Assembly: GCA_002179805.1 (NCBI GenBank)
Contig: NAVB01000090.1
Coordinates: 1 to 51,946, forward strand
From: Acanthamoeba lenticulata
Taxonomy: Eukaryota > Discosea > Longamoebia > Acanthamoebidae
Direction: 5' to 3'
Length of the DNA stretch: 51,946 nucleotides
Part shown: piece by piece, positions 23,401-35,030 of the stretch
Layout: every line of letters starts with the position of its first letter
Numbering within the stretch: the stretch's first letter is position 1
Program-made: the position numbers and the translations under genes
The notes under the pieces: generated by a model
Database searches by the model: none
Seen by the model: only the letters and a program-made list of their open reading frames with translations
Told to the model about the DNA's origin: nothing

Positions 23401-24147
23401 GTCAGCAGACCATACACAAGAAGACGTCGGGCAAGTTGACGGCTGGGCGCGCACAAGGTTCATGTTGAAGGTAGCGCCCAGGCCGCACGGCGCAGGGAAG
23501 GAAGTCGGGCAGTTGGTTCCGCACTTGCTGTTCACGCCGTGCAGGCACTCACTCCACTGCCAGTCGATCAAACGTGGTCGGTTTCCTTGCCCAAGGGGAG
23601 GCTACACAGAGGGGCGAGGGCGTACCCAGTCGTAGGCTGGGATGCCAAGCGAAGGGACGGCAAGCGCCTGGTGGCCCATCTGTCCGTAGAGCTGGTCCAC
23701 ACGCTGGTGCACCCGAATGACAAAAGCACATCAGCACTTCAAAAAAAGGAGAAGAAGAAGAAGACGGGAGAAGCAGAAAAAGAAGAAGAAGAGAGTTGGC
23801 ACGTACGAGTCGACTGACGAGGTCTTCGGTTCGCTCATAGGCGGTAAGGCTGGTGTTGCAGAACGGCAGATACCTCAGCGGCGCGTCCTGCAGAGCCACG
23901 CCACGCCACGTTTTGTTGTCGGGTTTTGCCTGCGCCGAAGGGCACCTTGCTTGGGAAGGGGGTGGGGAGGCGTACCGAGCAAGACAAACTGGCCACTGCC
24001 TGGCCTTTATGGACTGCACACAGGAACGCAAACGACCAGAGCTTTAGGTGAGCAAAAGTTTCTATGTCGCCAAGACGCAACAACGCGCTCACCAGAGGAG
24101 CCAAGCACGAAGGCCAAGAGAAGCAAGCAGCCCACGAGACGCTGCAT
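20423..24147 (-). CDS. Glycoside hydrolase family 3, plant-type beta-xylosidase-like
   Basis: Nineteen exons splice with consistent phase to 769 aa. Exon starts: 24147, 24013, 23929, 23703, 23556, 23365, 23184, 22982, 22848, 22677, 22377, 22035, 21859, 21698, 21451, 21234, 21034, 20679, 20503; stop at 20423. The signal peptide is [15 protein letters not shown]. The GH3 N-domain shows [53 protein letters not shown] and the nucleophile motif [10 protein letters not shown]. The GH3 C-domain shows [28 protein letters not shown] and [21 protein letters not shown] fibronectin-III-like domain ends it ([20 protein letters not shown]). Order and length match plant and fungal beta-D-xylosidases. Expected to be secreted or lysosomal, acting on plant or cyst-wall xylan-type oligosaccharides. 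Substrate is inferred only. Confidence 0.92.
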
Positions 24148-24841
24148 CGAGAATTGAGTCGTTTTCTTTCGTTTTGTGTTGATTACAACCAGACAGAACA
24201 ACGAGCCAGCCTCCAAGCTGGCACGCTGCCTAAAATTCTTTGGATCCATGTTTGCAAGCAGTTTTCTGGACCGAAAAGGCTGTCTCGGGCCTGAAGTTGT
24301 GCCTTCCTTCACGAAGCGTCACGTCCTGTCTGACACCTCACCAAGTTTAGTGCACTGTCAGCACTACCTGCGATATTGCTCCCAGTTTAGGTGGAAAATA
24401 CAGTCGGCACGCGTTTCACGGTGTTGGCAAGACAATACCGGAGCGCTTGTTGTCCTTTTTACTTTTAAACCTAGTTTAGCCAGTCAGCGATGAGGCTCGC
24501 CGGTTTAAGTGAAATCACGGCCCAGCGAATCCGGGAGCAGCCACGTTGTCAAAAATTTCCGGTTGCGGTCTGGTATGCCGTTGTTTTGTCCTTGTTCTCT
24601 CTGCTCGTTCCTGAGCGAGCCGTTAACATTGAACCAGCCCAGGATCCCTTCAGCGTACCTAGGTGAAACACAGTGGTTTTCTTGGGCGAGAGCCCCGAAG
24701 GATGATGACCTCTTCTTTCAAGCTTCAAGACCTCCACACCCCAGTCACTCGAACTTACCCAGCGCACAAGCAACACGTGCCCCCTTGTCTCTCTTCAAGA
24801 GCTTCTTTCCACTACACCACCAGTGCCAAAACTGCAGAGAG
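24148..24841. promoter_or_regulatory. Divergent intergenic region, GH3 / RFX-like C
   Basis: A 694-bp spacer between divergent start codons, holding the promoters and leaders of both genes. Open frames at 24509-24840 include the RFX-like C leader. No separate gene or RNA was recognised. Confidence 0.4.
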
Positions 24842-25938
24842 ATGGCCGAGCTAGCTCAGCTTGAGCGCAAGTTGCACAGCTATCAAGTTCTTTTGTGGTA
24901 CGAACTCCACAACGCCTCCAATGGTCCCTTTCCTCCTTCAGGGGTCCCTTTGCTCCCTTGCCTGTCCGAATCCCGTGGACGCAGCTCTTTAAACTGTTAC
25001 GAAAGCTGATGTTGTTCTGACTAACAGTCGATGCTTTGTGCGTGGATCGTACTCTTGTGTGGTGTCGTTGATGACTGCGCAGGCTCAAACAGACTTACGA
25101 GGAGACGTCCTCTAGCTTGCCGCTCGAGGAGACATCTCCTGCGGGATCCACTTCAGCAGGACCCTACCCGGACGAGTCCGAGGAAGAGTGCGTGAGCAAG
25201 AGCAGCGTCTTCGACGCCTACGTGGCGATGTGCGCAAAGGAGGATCGGCCCAAGCTCTTCACTCGCGCTGTTGTCGGAAAGATGGTGAAACGCGCTTTTC
25301 CTGCTGTCCGCACGAAGCGCCGAGGGCCACGCGGTCGAGTTACACAACACTACGTTGGCCTCCGTCCGGTTCGATGGCAGCACTCCTCAGCGCCACAAGC
25401 GACGTCATGTGAGACCATGGTTATTGACGTGGGTGTCACGGGCTCATCCCATGACAATGTTACTGTACACAAAGACGAAGACGCCACGGCTGAGCCCGGC
25501 ATGTCGGGCTCGGGCGAGTGGGAGTACTGCTTGGCCTCTGCGGAGCAGCAGCACAGCGAGGCAGGAGCAGCATCGATGCCTTCTTCCTCGACTGCTACTG
25601 CTACGCTGTCTTCCTTGGCCACGGTCACGCCGCTCTGCACCGTGTCCGTGGGCAGCACCACATCGGGCCTGAGGGCGCCCTACCTGCCCTCGACTCTGGC
25701 CGCCATGCGCGGGCTGGAGGAATCACAACTCACAAGTCTCGAGCACCGGTGGGACTGGCAGCCTGACGTCGTCTACATCGCCGACCCGCCTTCGCAGGTG
25801 GTGGACACGGCCGAAGCCGGCGCTGAGGTGCCGACACCTCTGGACGCCTCGCTGTGGCTGGCAGACGATCTCCAATCGCTGCTGGCCTGGGCTGGCGTGG
25901 GGGAGACTTCGGAAACAAGCCCCGCTGTAAATAAATAA
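24842..25938 (+). CDS. RFX-like winged-helix transcription factor (copy C)
   Basis: Two exons (24842-24897, 25083-25938) join to 303 aa across a TG|G Trp codon, as in copies A and B. Exon 1: MAELAQLERKLHSYQVLLW. Exon 2: LKQTYEETSS, then VSKSSVFDAYVAMC, AVVGKMVKRAFPAVRTKRRG, PRGRVTQHYVGLRPVRW, the RFX-type recognition helix and wing. The rest is acidic and Ser/Thr-rich with a late block LEHRWDWQPDVVYIADP that may correspond to the LERHYID block of A and B. The protein is more diverged than A and B and lies 11 kb away on the other strand. Presumed nuclear DNA-binding protein. Confidence 0.75.
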
Positions 25939-25985
25939 GTGAGCCTATCTCCCCGTGATCTCGCACGGGGTGGCGATGTTACAAG

Positions 25986-26273
25986 TTAACTGGTATGCAT
26001 TCCTTCCACCAAACCCGCTCTTTTGGCTGCGAAGTAGCACGTACACTCGTTCCAATGGCAGCCATTCGCCCGTGCCCACTGGATCGCCACGCCCTTGGCT
26101 GCTGCGCCGCGGGTGACCCCATCCAATCGAAGGAAGTGCATGAAGGGGAGAAAATGGTCGTCCAAGCAAAGATTGGAGAAGCGCCTGTGGCCGCTGGCGC
26201 TTTTAAGCGACAAAGCCTTGAGGCCAGTGTGTCTGGTGGGGCATGGAGAGGAGTGTTCAGACCGCAGAGCCAA
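25986..26273 (-). pseudogene. Decayed single-repeat ankyrin relic
   Basis: Within a 95-residue frame only one unit is recognisable: AIQWARANGCHWNECTCYFA. It is flanked by unrelated sequence and a stop soon after. The unit matches the repeat at 48.1-48.8 kb but the usual GGHLEVL linker is lost. It is probably a fragment left by decay or an incomplete duplication. Confidence 0.55.
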
Positions 26274-26637
26274 CGTTCCTTGTACTGCCCCCCCCTCCTC
26301 ACGCTGTTTTTGAGCCCAACTTGTTCTTGCTCACCTTGGCGAGAGGAAGCAGCACGAGATGGTGAACACCTCAACCCTGGGCCAGGGCTCATGGCACGAG
26401 CACGGTCCAGCCTTTCGACAGCACCAGCTGCCGGCAGGCCTGAAAAAGTAAATTTAAAGAAAAAGATAAAATCAAGCTTCTTCTTACTTACACAACAGCA
26501 GCATTAATTTCGTTTGCTCCCAATCCATTCCACCAAACGTTTGTTCTCCTCTTCTTGTTTCCTGCTTGCTGACTTGCTTGTCTTCTCTTCACGGTGGACG
26601 CCAAGCCCAGTCCCGCCGCGGTTACATTGCTCGCGCT
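26274..26637. other. Spacer without recognisable gene
   Basis: About 360 bp downstream of the kinase gene and upstream of the ankyrin relic. I see no coding exon, RNA gene or notable repeat. Confidence 0.35.
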
Positions 26638-28679
26638 TCAGTTCCTGCCCTTGACGATGTTGAGCGGCAGGAAGGCCTTGAGGTGAGTCGTGCCAAAGGT
26701 GGCCTTGAGGTTGAACTCGAGTGTGAGCTCATGCTTCAGCTCATCCGTGGACTCCGTGACCGTCGTCGGGATCGTGAACGGCACATCTGTTCACACCACA
26801 GAATTAATAAATAGAAAATATTTATTTGAAAATAGTAAATAAAATAAAACAAGAATTAAAACCGACGAACGGGAAGAGGAACGCACTCTTTTCGACCTGA
26901 GTGTTGGCCTTGACGGGGAAGGTGCCGTCGGTAACGTCGCTCTGCTTGGAGCGAGTGACCTTGGTCTTCTTGCCTCCTGCGTGCGTCTCCTGCACGAATA
27001 ATCGGCAGCTCTTCAGGTCCTTCGACGACTGGTTGTTGATGTTGACTGCACCACACCAAACACTTTCTCAGTACAATACCAAACAAAGAATGAAGAAGAA
27101 TTAAACGACAACAAAAATGGGTCGTACGGGTGATGAAGAGCTCAGCGCCGGCGCGCCAGGCGGGCTTCTTGGGGATGGCGCACTGGATGTGGACGCACTC
27201 GGGCTTGCGGAAGGCCCGCTTGATGGTCTTGGTGATCTCCGTGATCTCCTGGCCGCGGGCGATGTAGCTCGTGGTCTCGATGGTCTCCTCGCTCTCCTCG
27301 CCGTCGTCCGACGACTCGTCATTCCGGGCGGCGGTGGTGCCACGGGCCGGAGCGGGCTCGTCGGCGTAGTCGACGGTGTCGTCGAGGTCCTGGCTGTCGA
27401 CGCCCTCTTCCTTGGGCAGCGTCTCCAGGATGGCCTTGAGCCGCTTGGCCACCTCCTTGAACTCGGGCCGCTTGGGCGGTTCGAACGATGCGCAGTCGCA
27501 CAGCAGCTTCCACAGCGGCTCGGGTGTGTCCTGCATATTTTGCATATTTCATGTTATTAAAATGGATGAAAAAATTGATTTGAAGCAAATAATCAATCAA
27601 ATCAATCGACGTACAGGAGGAATGGTCTGCTTCATCTTGGGGGCGTCCCAGGCGTAGGCGTCCTTGAGCTTGCGCGGAGGGGGCTTGTCGCGGACGAGCA
27701 GCTCGTAGAGGACCATCGCGTAGGAGAACACGTCGGCCGAGCGGTCGTAGGGGTCCTGCATGGCGACCTCGGGCGCCATCCATTCATTGGTGCCCACTGC
27801 ACAGGCGCGAGGAAAAAGAGACGAAGAACGCGGAGAGAAGGGGCTTAGGAGGAGGGGAGCGAGCTCATCATGATTCGCCTCATGGCAAGGATTGACGATT
27901 TTGGAAAGAGAATTGAGTCGTACAAACTAACAGACGAAAGATCACCACACGAGAGAAGAGAAGGAGAGGAGAGGAATAAGAAGAGGAATAATTTGGACAG
28001 AGAATGGAAGTAGAGAGAGAGAGAGAGATGACCATAGCTGGAAGGGAGTACCTGTGGTGATGTACTGGTCCTTCTGCGTAGGCGAGGTACGAGCGAGACC
28101 GAAATCGCAGACCTTGACGCGGCCATTACCGCCAATCTAGGAAGGTAGAATCAAGTCAGTCATGATTTTTCCCGTGCCGGGTCTACTGTGTAAAACGTAC
28201 CAGCAGGTTGGGCGACTTGAGATCTCTGTGCATGATGTTCTTGTGGTGCAGGTACGTCATCGCGAGAGCGACATCGAGGGCATACCTAACCCTCGTGGTC
28301 CAGGAGAGAGGCACGCTCTTCTCCTTGAGCTTCTTTCGCAGGTTACCGCCCGTTACAAATTCGGTCACAATGTACACATCGTTGTTCTCAGTACAGATGC
28401 CCATGAGCTGTACGATGTTGGGATGCGTGAGGCCCCTATACACATATCCAAACTTTAGTTGATGTAAATTGAGGGCGTGTAGAGCAAAATCACAACGTAC
28501 GTGAGGGTGTCCATCTCGCGCTCGATGTACTTTTGCATGAAGTCATCGTCGGTGAAGAACAGGCGCTTGATGGCAACGTCAAGGCCGAGGTACTTGCCCA
28601 TCCAAACCTCGCCGAAGTTGCCCTTGCCGATGCGCTTCTCGAGCGTCAACTCGTCGAACGCAACTTTCCAGCGGGCCAT
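26638..28679 (-). CDS. TKL-type protein kinase with C-terminal arrestin-like domain
   Basis: Seven exons (28679-28501, 28435-28201, 28136-28052, 27796-27615, 27530-27128, 27045-26887, 26786-26638) splice in phase to 463 aa. The kinase domain starts almost at residue 1: [27 protein letters not shown], the TKL-type catalytic loop [33 protein letters not shown]. All key residues (Lys, HRD, DFG, APE) are present, so it should be active. After an acidic Ser/Glu linker (about residues 270-310) comes a beta-strand-rich part: [69 protein letters not shown] and [11 protein letters not shown]. This pattern is that of an arrestin C-domain. Such fusions suggest a cytosolic kinase tethered to receptors or membranes. 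Confidence 0.85.
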
Positions 28680-28890
28680 CTTCTACTCTCGTTCAAAAAA
28701 GGCTTCTGTTGTGCAAGCAGCTTGCTGGGCGCGAAGGAGGAGGCCGTTTTGTGCTTGTCTCTCGTGCCTTGGGCTCCTTGCCACCCGCAGCCAAAGCAAC
28801 GAAATGAGCAATTAATTCAGGTTGTCGCTCGGCCTGGCATTGGTCCATTTTTATTTTTGATTTTTTGGTGTTTTTATTGGCCACGCCGGA

Positions 28891-30409
28891 TCATGCAGGG
28901 GGCTTGCACTCCGGCAAGAAGATGGGCTGAAGGTAGGTCCCGGGCTCATTATGAAGGTTGTAGTCATCGGGCAGGGTTAACTCATCCAGCACTTGGTCAA
29001 CTGTGCCTTTAAGCTCGAACAGCGCCGAGACCCCGTCGAGCACAGCCCGGGTCTCGTCTGTTGGTGGATGCTCGGGCAGCGACTTGTGGTCCTTGTAGCG
29101 GACCGGTAACAGCGCGCGTCGGTGCAGCCGGAAGGCCAGAGGCCACGGCTCCTGCGGTGGTTGCTTGTCGTCGCCGTCAATGGCGCCACCATTCGCGCCC
29201 ACGAAGGGCTCCGTCGCCGCGACAGAGGTACCGACGTCGGCATCGCCCGACCTGTCGGGAGGAGTGTAGACGAGGACCTCGATCGAGCTCCACTCGGTTT
29301 CAGACTCCTCATTATCCATCTGATTGTCAACGATGGTAGTCTCCACCGAGCGCTCCGTCGCAGAGCCGATGAGCGCCTTGAGCGGCTCCAGCAGGCGCTT
29401 GCGCACCTGCTCCACGGCCACCTTGCCCCACTCCACGGGCTCGTACGAGATCGACCCGGCGCCGTCATAGTTTCGAAAGGCCCGCCACTGGACTCTTACC
29501 TCCTGCTCGCCGCTGCTGCTCAGGCCAGAGCTCAACTGCAGCTTGAACTTGAGGACAACGCAGTCGGCGTTGCCACCCGGGAAGCGGTCCAGCGCGCGAA
29601 AGTACGCCACAAGGCCTACAGGGCCCTCGTCGAGGACGGTGCGCAACCGCGCGGCGTCAGGCTGGCCCGCGGGCAAGCTCGGACGCCGCGAGTAATACAG
29701 CTGGTCCCATCGTCGGCGCTTGCGGCCGTAGCTAAGCACGTCCTCCGCCTGCTCGCGCAGCCTCTCGGCCTGTTCGACGGGCCGGCCGAGCTGGGCCGTG
29801 ATCCATTGCCAGCACTTATTGCGAGCCGTGACGCCCTGGGGGAGTGCGGCGTGCTGCGGCACGGCGCCGAGGTGCTCAATGCAGTCGACGACCATGTGCT
29901 GCAGGCGCTCGAGTTCATCCGCGGAGAGGGGCCTGTTCTGGGGGTCCTCGATGACGTAGAACACGCTGCCGGGCGGGTTGAGGCGGACGCGCGGCTTGCC
30001 CTTGTACGGCTGGTGTCTTCCGCTGTCGGTCGGGTGTTCGACCTCCAGCACGTCACCCTTGAAGGTCAGGCCGGAGCGGCGGAGGATGAGCGAGTGGCCG
30101 CGGTGCTCGGTGAGGTCCGTGGTGGAGTGCGGGGCGAGGGTGGTGTGGGCCCAGCCGCCTCCCTTGCCGTCCCTGCCGTTTTTATAGATGGGGCAATCGT
30201 GATCACGCAATTCAAAGTCGGTCTCGTTCTTGACGAGGATCCTGTCACCTACTTCGTCGGTGTCAGCCTTGTGGCGCTTCTGCTGCAGAAAAGAAATAAG
30301 TGATAAAGTTCGTAAAAACACCCAACAATCGAAACAGGCATACCTCTGTCTCCGATTCTGGAGCCTCTACAGCCTCTGTCCTGTGCTCCTCTTCTCTGGT
30401 GCGCTTCAT
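28891..30409 (-). CDS. Unrecognised 485-aa protein
   Basis: Exon 1 (30409-30344) gives MKRTREEEHRTEAVEAPESE and so on, with a nuclear-signal-like basic start. Exon 2 (30282-28891) opens QKRHKADTDEVGDRILVKNE. The join is in phase, for 485 aa. The first third contains a short beta-like region (THTTLAPHS-type segment; SLILRRSGLTFKGDVLEVEH). A central helical part is rich in Arg and Gln (GRPVEQAERLREQAEDVLSY). A later region has VLKFKLQLSSGLSSSGEQEV and VRVQWRAFRNYDGAGSIS. The C-terminal 100 residues contain a conserved-looking hydrophobic core (AVLDGVSALFELKGTVDQVL). I do not recognise a family. Codon use is like its neighbours. It sits in tandem between the myotubularin and kinase genes. Confidence 0.7.
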
Positions 30410-30669
30410 TGTTGTGGTTGAAGTGGGGGTCGCCTTAATTCTTTTTTTTTTAAATCTGCTTCCGTTTTTGTTTTCTCATAATTATTTCCCTTGATTTCTT
30501 CTAATTTTTATAATAATTATGAAAAGTGTTTTTTTTCTCTGTTATCCATCGTGACGGCTGTGCGCTTGATGTCACGACCGCGCCGACTTGTACTGGCACA
30601 CGCAACACATCAAATGGCTGACGTCAGCCACGAGGATCCTTCAACAAGGAACTGCTCTTGTGGCCGGCT

Positions 30670-33600
30670 TCAGTGTACCTTGTTTGAGCCCGGCGATGGG
30701 ATGTCGGCCGACACGAAGCGCTGGATCAGCCCGCCGCTCGGCGGCGAAGGGTTGCCCGCTGAGGGCGGCGACATCGGCGTCGGAGACAGCGACCGCGCCG
30801 GTGGCGGCTGCTGCGGGATGCTGCCGCTGCGATGGGTCGCCGGCGCGAGGGGCACCACGGGCGTGCTGGACTTGTGGCGCGTGGACGCCATCCACGACGA
30901 GGCCGACCCAAGCGACGGCCGGGCTGCCGAGGACGAGGAAGAAGACGTTGACGACGGAGACAGCAAAGAGGACGTTGACGCTGACAATGACCCAGCGCCG
31001 TTGCCAGCAGCGGCTTCCGATGCCGCGCGAAGGAGGTACGTTCGTGCGTCGGTCAGCTCGTCGACGTCATCCACGTCGGTTGACTCCGCCTCGCCGGTCT
31101 TGTCCTCGTCGGCATCGGCGTCGGCGTCAGCGTCGGCGGTGTCGTCGTCTGAGACGCCACCGTCAGTGCGCTGGGACTCGTCCACGCTCGATCGCGGGTC
31201 GAGCCCGTTGCCAGCGCCAGCGCTGGCGCCGCCGCTGCTCGTCATCGCAGCGCGGTCTTCGGGCATCAGAATGTGGCGCGCGACGAGCTCCTCGCGCGTG
31301 GGCCGCCGCATGAGGAAGGTCACCAGCTTGCGTCCCATCTGCGCACGGCTGCTGCTGTTGCTGCTGCCGCCGCTCTCGGCCTCCTGGCTCGGGCGTCCTG
31401 TGGCCGGCGGCGGCTGGCTGAAGCCGCGGACGAGGCCGCTCGTGCCGGTGGCGGACGAGTCCGCAGACGGCAAAGGCAACGGCGCGCGGGGCAGCATCGG
31501 CGCCGGCGGCCGAGACGAAGGCGACTGCGGGGGCGATCGGCGCCGCGGCGAGACCATGGGCGAGGCCGAGATCGGGGCCGAGGCCATGCCTGGCGGGGGC
31601 GGCGGCCGGCGGGACGGCGGCGACGGAATCGGCGGCGGGTTGACTTCGCCAGAGGCGTTCGCAGCGGCGGCGAGGGCGGCCGTGGGCAGCGGCGGCACGG
31701 CCGGCGGCTGCTGCTGTGGCGGCGGCGAGGGCGACTGCCGGTGGGCCGGTCGAGGCGTGCGGCGCTTGGCGCCGCCGGTGGTCGGTGCACGAATGAAAAA
31801 CTCAACCAGCTCGTCGGGCTCTTCCTCCTCCTTGGGCGACCGGCTCCACTGCGAAACGGCCTGCTTGGCGTCGATCCCCTGGCTGCGCCGTCGGATTGTA
31901 GTGCCCTTGTGGCGCCTCTTGGGGGCGCCGTTGCTCGCCGCCGTCGCGTCGCCGCCGGTTTTGTCGACACTTTCGCTTTCGTTTTCGCTGTCGCTGTCTT
32001 CGCTCTCGGGGAGGCCAAAGTCGTCGTCCTCGTCGGGGTTGTCGTCGTCGTTGTCGTCGGCCAAGGCTGCGGCCGCGGCCCAGGCGGCCTCGAGCCGGTC
32101 CGCGCCCTCGTGGGTCAGCTGGTCGAGCCGCTCGCGGAAGTAGACCGCCCGCTTGCGCTCGTAGGCCAGGCGGCTCTTCATCTGAAGCGCATGCTCCATG
32201 TACTTCTCGGCGAGGCGCTTCATGCGCTTGCACTCGGCGTCGCGCTTGGCCAGCTCGCGCTTCCACTCGTCGCGCTCGGCCAAGTGCTGGACCAGCAGGC
32301 CCGAGCCCTCGCCCCCGTCCTCGAAGGTGGCCGCCTTCTTGTCGACACTGCGGAGCAACTTGGCCTTCTTTTTTGTCGACCGCTTCCCTTCCAGCGCCGA
32401 TGTGTTATTGGAAGACGATGAAGACGCGACGCGGCACCAGCGTTCGGCGTTGTATTCGTTGAAGCGGCAGTAGCGCATGAAGTAGAGGCTCCAGAACTTG
32501 AGGTGCTTGGCCATGCTCTGCGGCACCAGCACCTGCTCGTAGGGCGAGTAGACGCGCGAGGTGAACCGGTCCTTGTGCTTGTTTGTGTAGGTCCACAGCG
32601 AGACGGTCTTGGACGCCAGCTGCGCTTCTTGTCTGCGTTTGTTCCAACATCATCATCGGGTCATGAAGATGAGCCTTTTTCCCAATCGAGAAGAAGAGGA
32701 AGAAAGGGAACTCACGAACCTCTCCTTCTCCGAGTTGCAGAGGAAGGTGCCATACTGGCACGAGTAGAGGGCATCCAAGACCGCCACCAAAAACTCTTCG
32801 TTAAACTCGAAACCTGTTTACATTTTTAATTAAATATATATATATATAAATATATATTAAAAAATAAAAGGAATGTAGACGACGCACAAGTGGGGAACTG
32901 GTGGAGGAGCTGGTGGACGCAGTCGATGAACTGGGGGAAGATGGGCGAGCGGTTGCTGTCGTCGTAGTGCTTGTCGCCGTGGCCGTAGCGCTGCTGGAAC
33001 TTATGGCCGGCCGCCAGCCACTCACGCTCGATCAACGTGGCGAAGCCCTCGATGGTGCGGTAGTAGGGGTCGAGGCACAGCATGGCCAGCGCCGACAGCT
33101 GCGACGTCCGGTCCCAACCGTCTGCCGTGTCCACACAAAGCCACGTCAGCTCGTTGTAAATAATAATAATAAATTGATATAATAACAAGTGGAACGCACC
33201 AGAGCAGTGGGTGAAGATAGAGATGCCAGCCTCGATGGTAAGGACCATGCGCCGCGTGCAGGCCAACAACAGCGAAACGTAATCCAGCCATCTAGAGGAA
33301 TGTTAAATCAAGTAAAATACATAAGGATATTTTTTTATAATTTTATATAGAGTTAAAAAAATAGAAGAAAGAGGAGCCGAACCGCGAGTGGTCGAGAGCA
33401 GTGAGCCACGAGCCCTTGTCCTGCATGCTGAGGTGGTTGCAGATCTCGCGGAGCTTCTTCTCGCTCTCGCGCATGACGTGAATATTATCAATCCCGAGGA
33501 ACTCGAGCGTCCCGCTCTGTCCAATGCCGGCCTCCAGTCCCTCGACCTCGGCCACAGCTGAAACAAAAGATAAAATAACATTAAATAAAATAAAATAAAA

Positions 33601-35030
33601 TAAATTTGATCGAATTCGAGTACCAGCAAGGGCATCGTCGGACATGCCGCTGATGAGCTCGCCCGCGTAGTGGGACATGGTCTCGTAGCCCGCGCCTCTG
33701 TGTGCGTGCGCCATGATGGAATGTCAGCAATGCTCACCGTCAAAACCCAAAAGTCGCTCAGGAGCCGTACCGCGCCTTGTTGGCCGCGGCGTTGACCTTG
33801 GGTCGCGCGTCCATGATGACCAACGCAGACTGCACCGAATAATTCAGAAATTAAAATCATTAAATCGTTGAAACAATTAATTAAACATAAGAAGACGTAC
33901 GTTGGGGTTGGCACGGATGATCTCCTTGATGAGGTGCTCGTCCTCGGTCGAGCGGTTGCCGCTGATGCCCACGAGCGGCTGCGCGGCGCGCGTGATGGTG
34001 GCCTCGTTCCGCGGGTGGATCCACGACAGGATCGGGATGCGCCCCTTGCTCCGGAAGGCGGCGACCTTGTGGAGGGTGATGTCGGTCACGTTGCTCGGGA
34101 CGGCAATGACCGACGGGTAGGTCGGGCAGATGAGGTAGGCGTGGTTGGACTCGGAGATGCGCCACTTCTCCGACGGGAGGCCCATGCGCTGCAGGTCCTT
34201 CCTGATGTTGGCCCGCTCCCAGCCTGCGCAGTTCCACCACAGTGAGACATGGGCCAAACCAAAGGGAATATAATAAATAAAATAAAATAAAATAATCAAA
34301 AATGAAATGAAAAAAGGGGCAGAGACCGTCGATGCCAGACTTGATGGGAAGCGTGTGCGAGAAGGCAAAATAGTTCTTGAGGCGGCCCGAGAAGGCAAAC
34401 ATACGCACTGTGCTCTCGACCTTGCGCATCGTCATCTCCTACATTATGTGTTGCGCACACACGCCACGTCAGCACACACGCGCGCACAATCGCACAATCG
34501 CGCAGAGTCGGGGGACCAACCATGTGCTTCTTGGTGTTGGTCGGGTCGGCGAGGGCAAAGGGCATGGTGAACTGGACCTGCCGGAAGTCCTTGCAGTGGA
34601 TCCGCACGAACCGGTCCTTCTTCGACTCGACCCTGCTGATGGCGCCCAGCGGCACCTTGAAGTCGAGGCTGTTCCACCAGAGCTCGTTGATGTCGCGCTT
34701 CTGCGCGAAGGAGCCCAGCGTGGCGAAGGAGGAAGACGAAGAGGACGAAGATGAAGAGGACGATGACGAGGAAGAAGAGGAAGAAGAGGATGCGACAGGA
34801 GTGGAGGAAGAGGAAGAAACGGGTCCCGACGAGCGCTCGACGATGAAGATGAGGGCAAAGTTGGTGATGATGAGCTGGCCAAGCGCGGGCGAGGAGGCGA
34901 CCGACGGCGGTGAAAGAAGGGTGCGCATGACCTGCTCGCGCACCACGCGAGCGTGCATGACGAGCTGCTCCCCGCCGCACATGTAGGGCTCGGCCAGCGC
35001 CAGCACGCGCTCGTCCGAGTCCCCTTCCAT
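30670..35030 (-). CDS. Myotubularin-type phosphoinositide phosphatase with coiled coil and RPEL motif
   Basis: Ten exons (35030-34521, 34438-34327, 34223-33901, 33829-33771, 33697-33624, 33557-33383, 33291-33200, 33121-32888, 32813-32720, 32632-30670) join in phase to 1211 aa. The N-terminal PH-GRAM region ([16 protein letters not shown]) is split by a run of about 21 Ser. The phosphatase domain follows: [60 protein letters not shown], then the active site HCSDGWDRT (Cys about 447, Arg about 453) and [20 protein letters not shown]. The Cys and Arg of CX5R are intact, so it should dephosphorylate PI3P/PI(3,5)P2 on endosomes. The last exon adds a coiled coil ([20 protein letters not shown]), acidic and Pro-rich stretches, and near residue 1000 an RPEL-like motif ([14 protein letters not shown]) predicted to bind G-actin. 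Confidence 0.9.
31240..31340 (-). other. RPEL (G-actin binding) motif within the myotubularin gene
   Basis: The segment reads [15 protein letters not shown] then VARHILMPE, matching the RPEL pattern L-x-x-x-L-x-x-R-P-x-x-x-E-L-x-x-x-x-I-L seen in MRTF and Phactr proteins. Only one copy was found. Confidence 0.75.
32828..32850 (+). repeat. Short (TA)n tract in myotubularin intron
   Basis: Alternating TATATA sequence inside the intron between exons 8 and 9 of the myotubularin gene. Confidence 0.7.
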
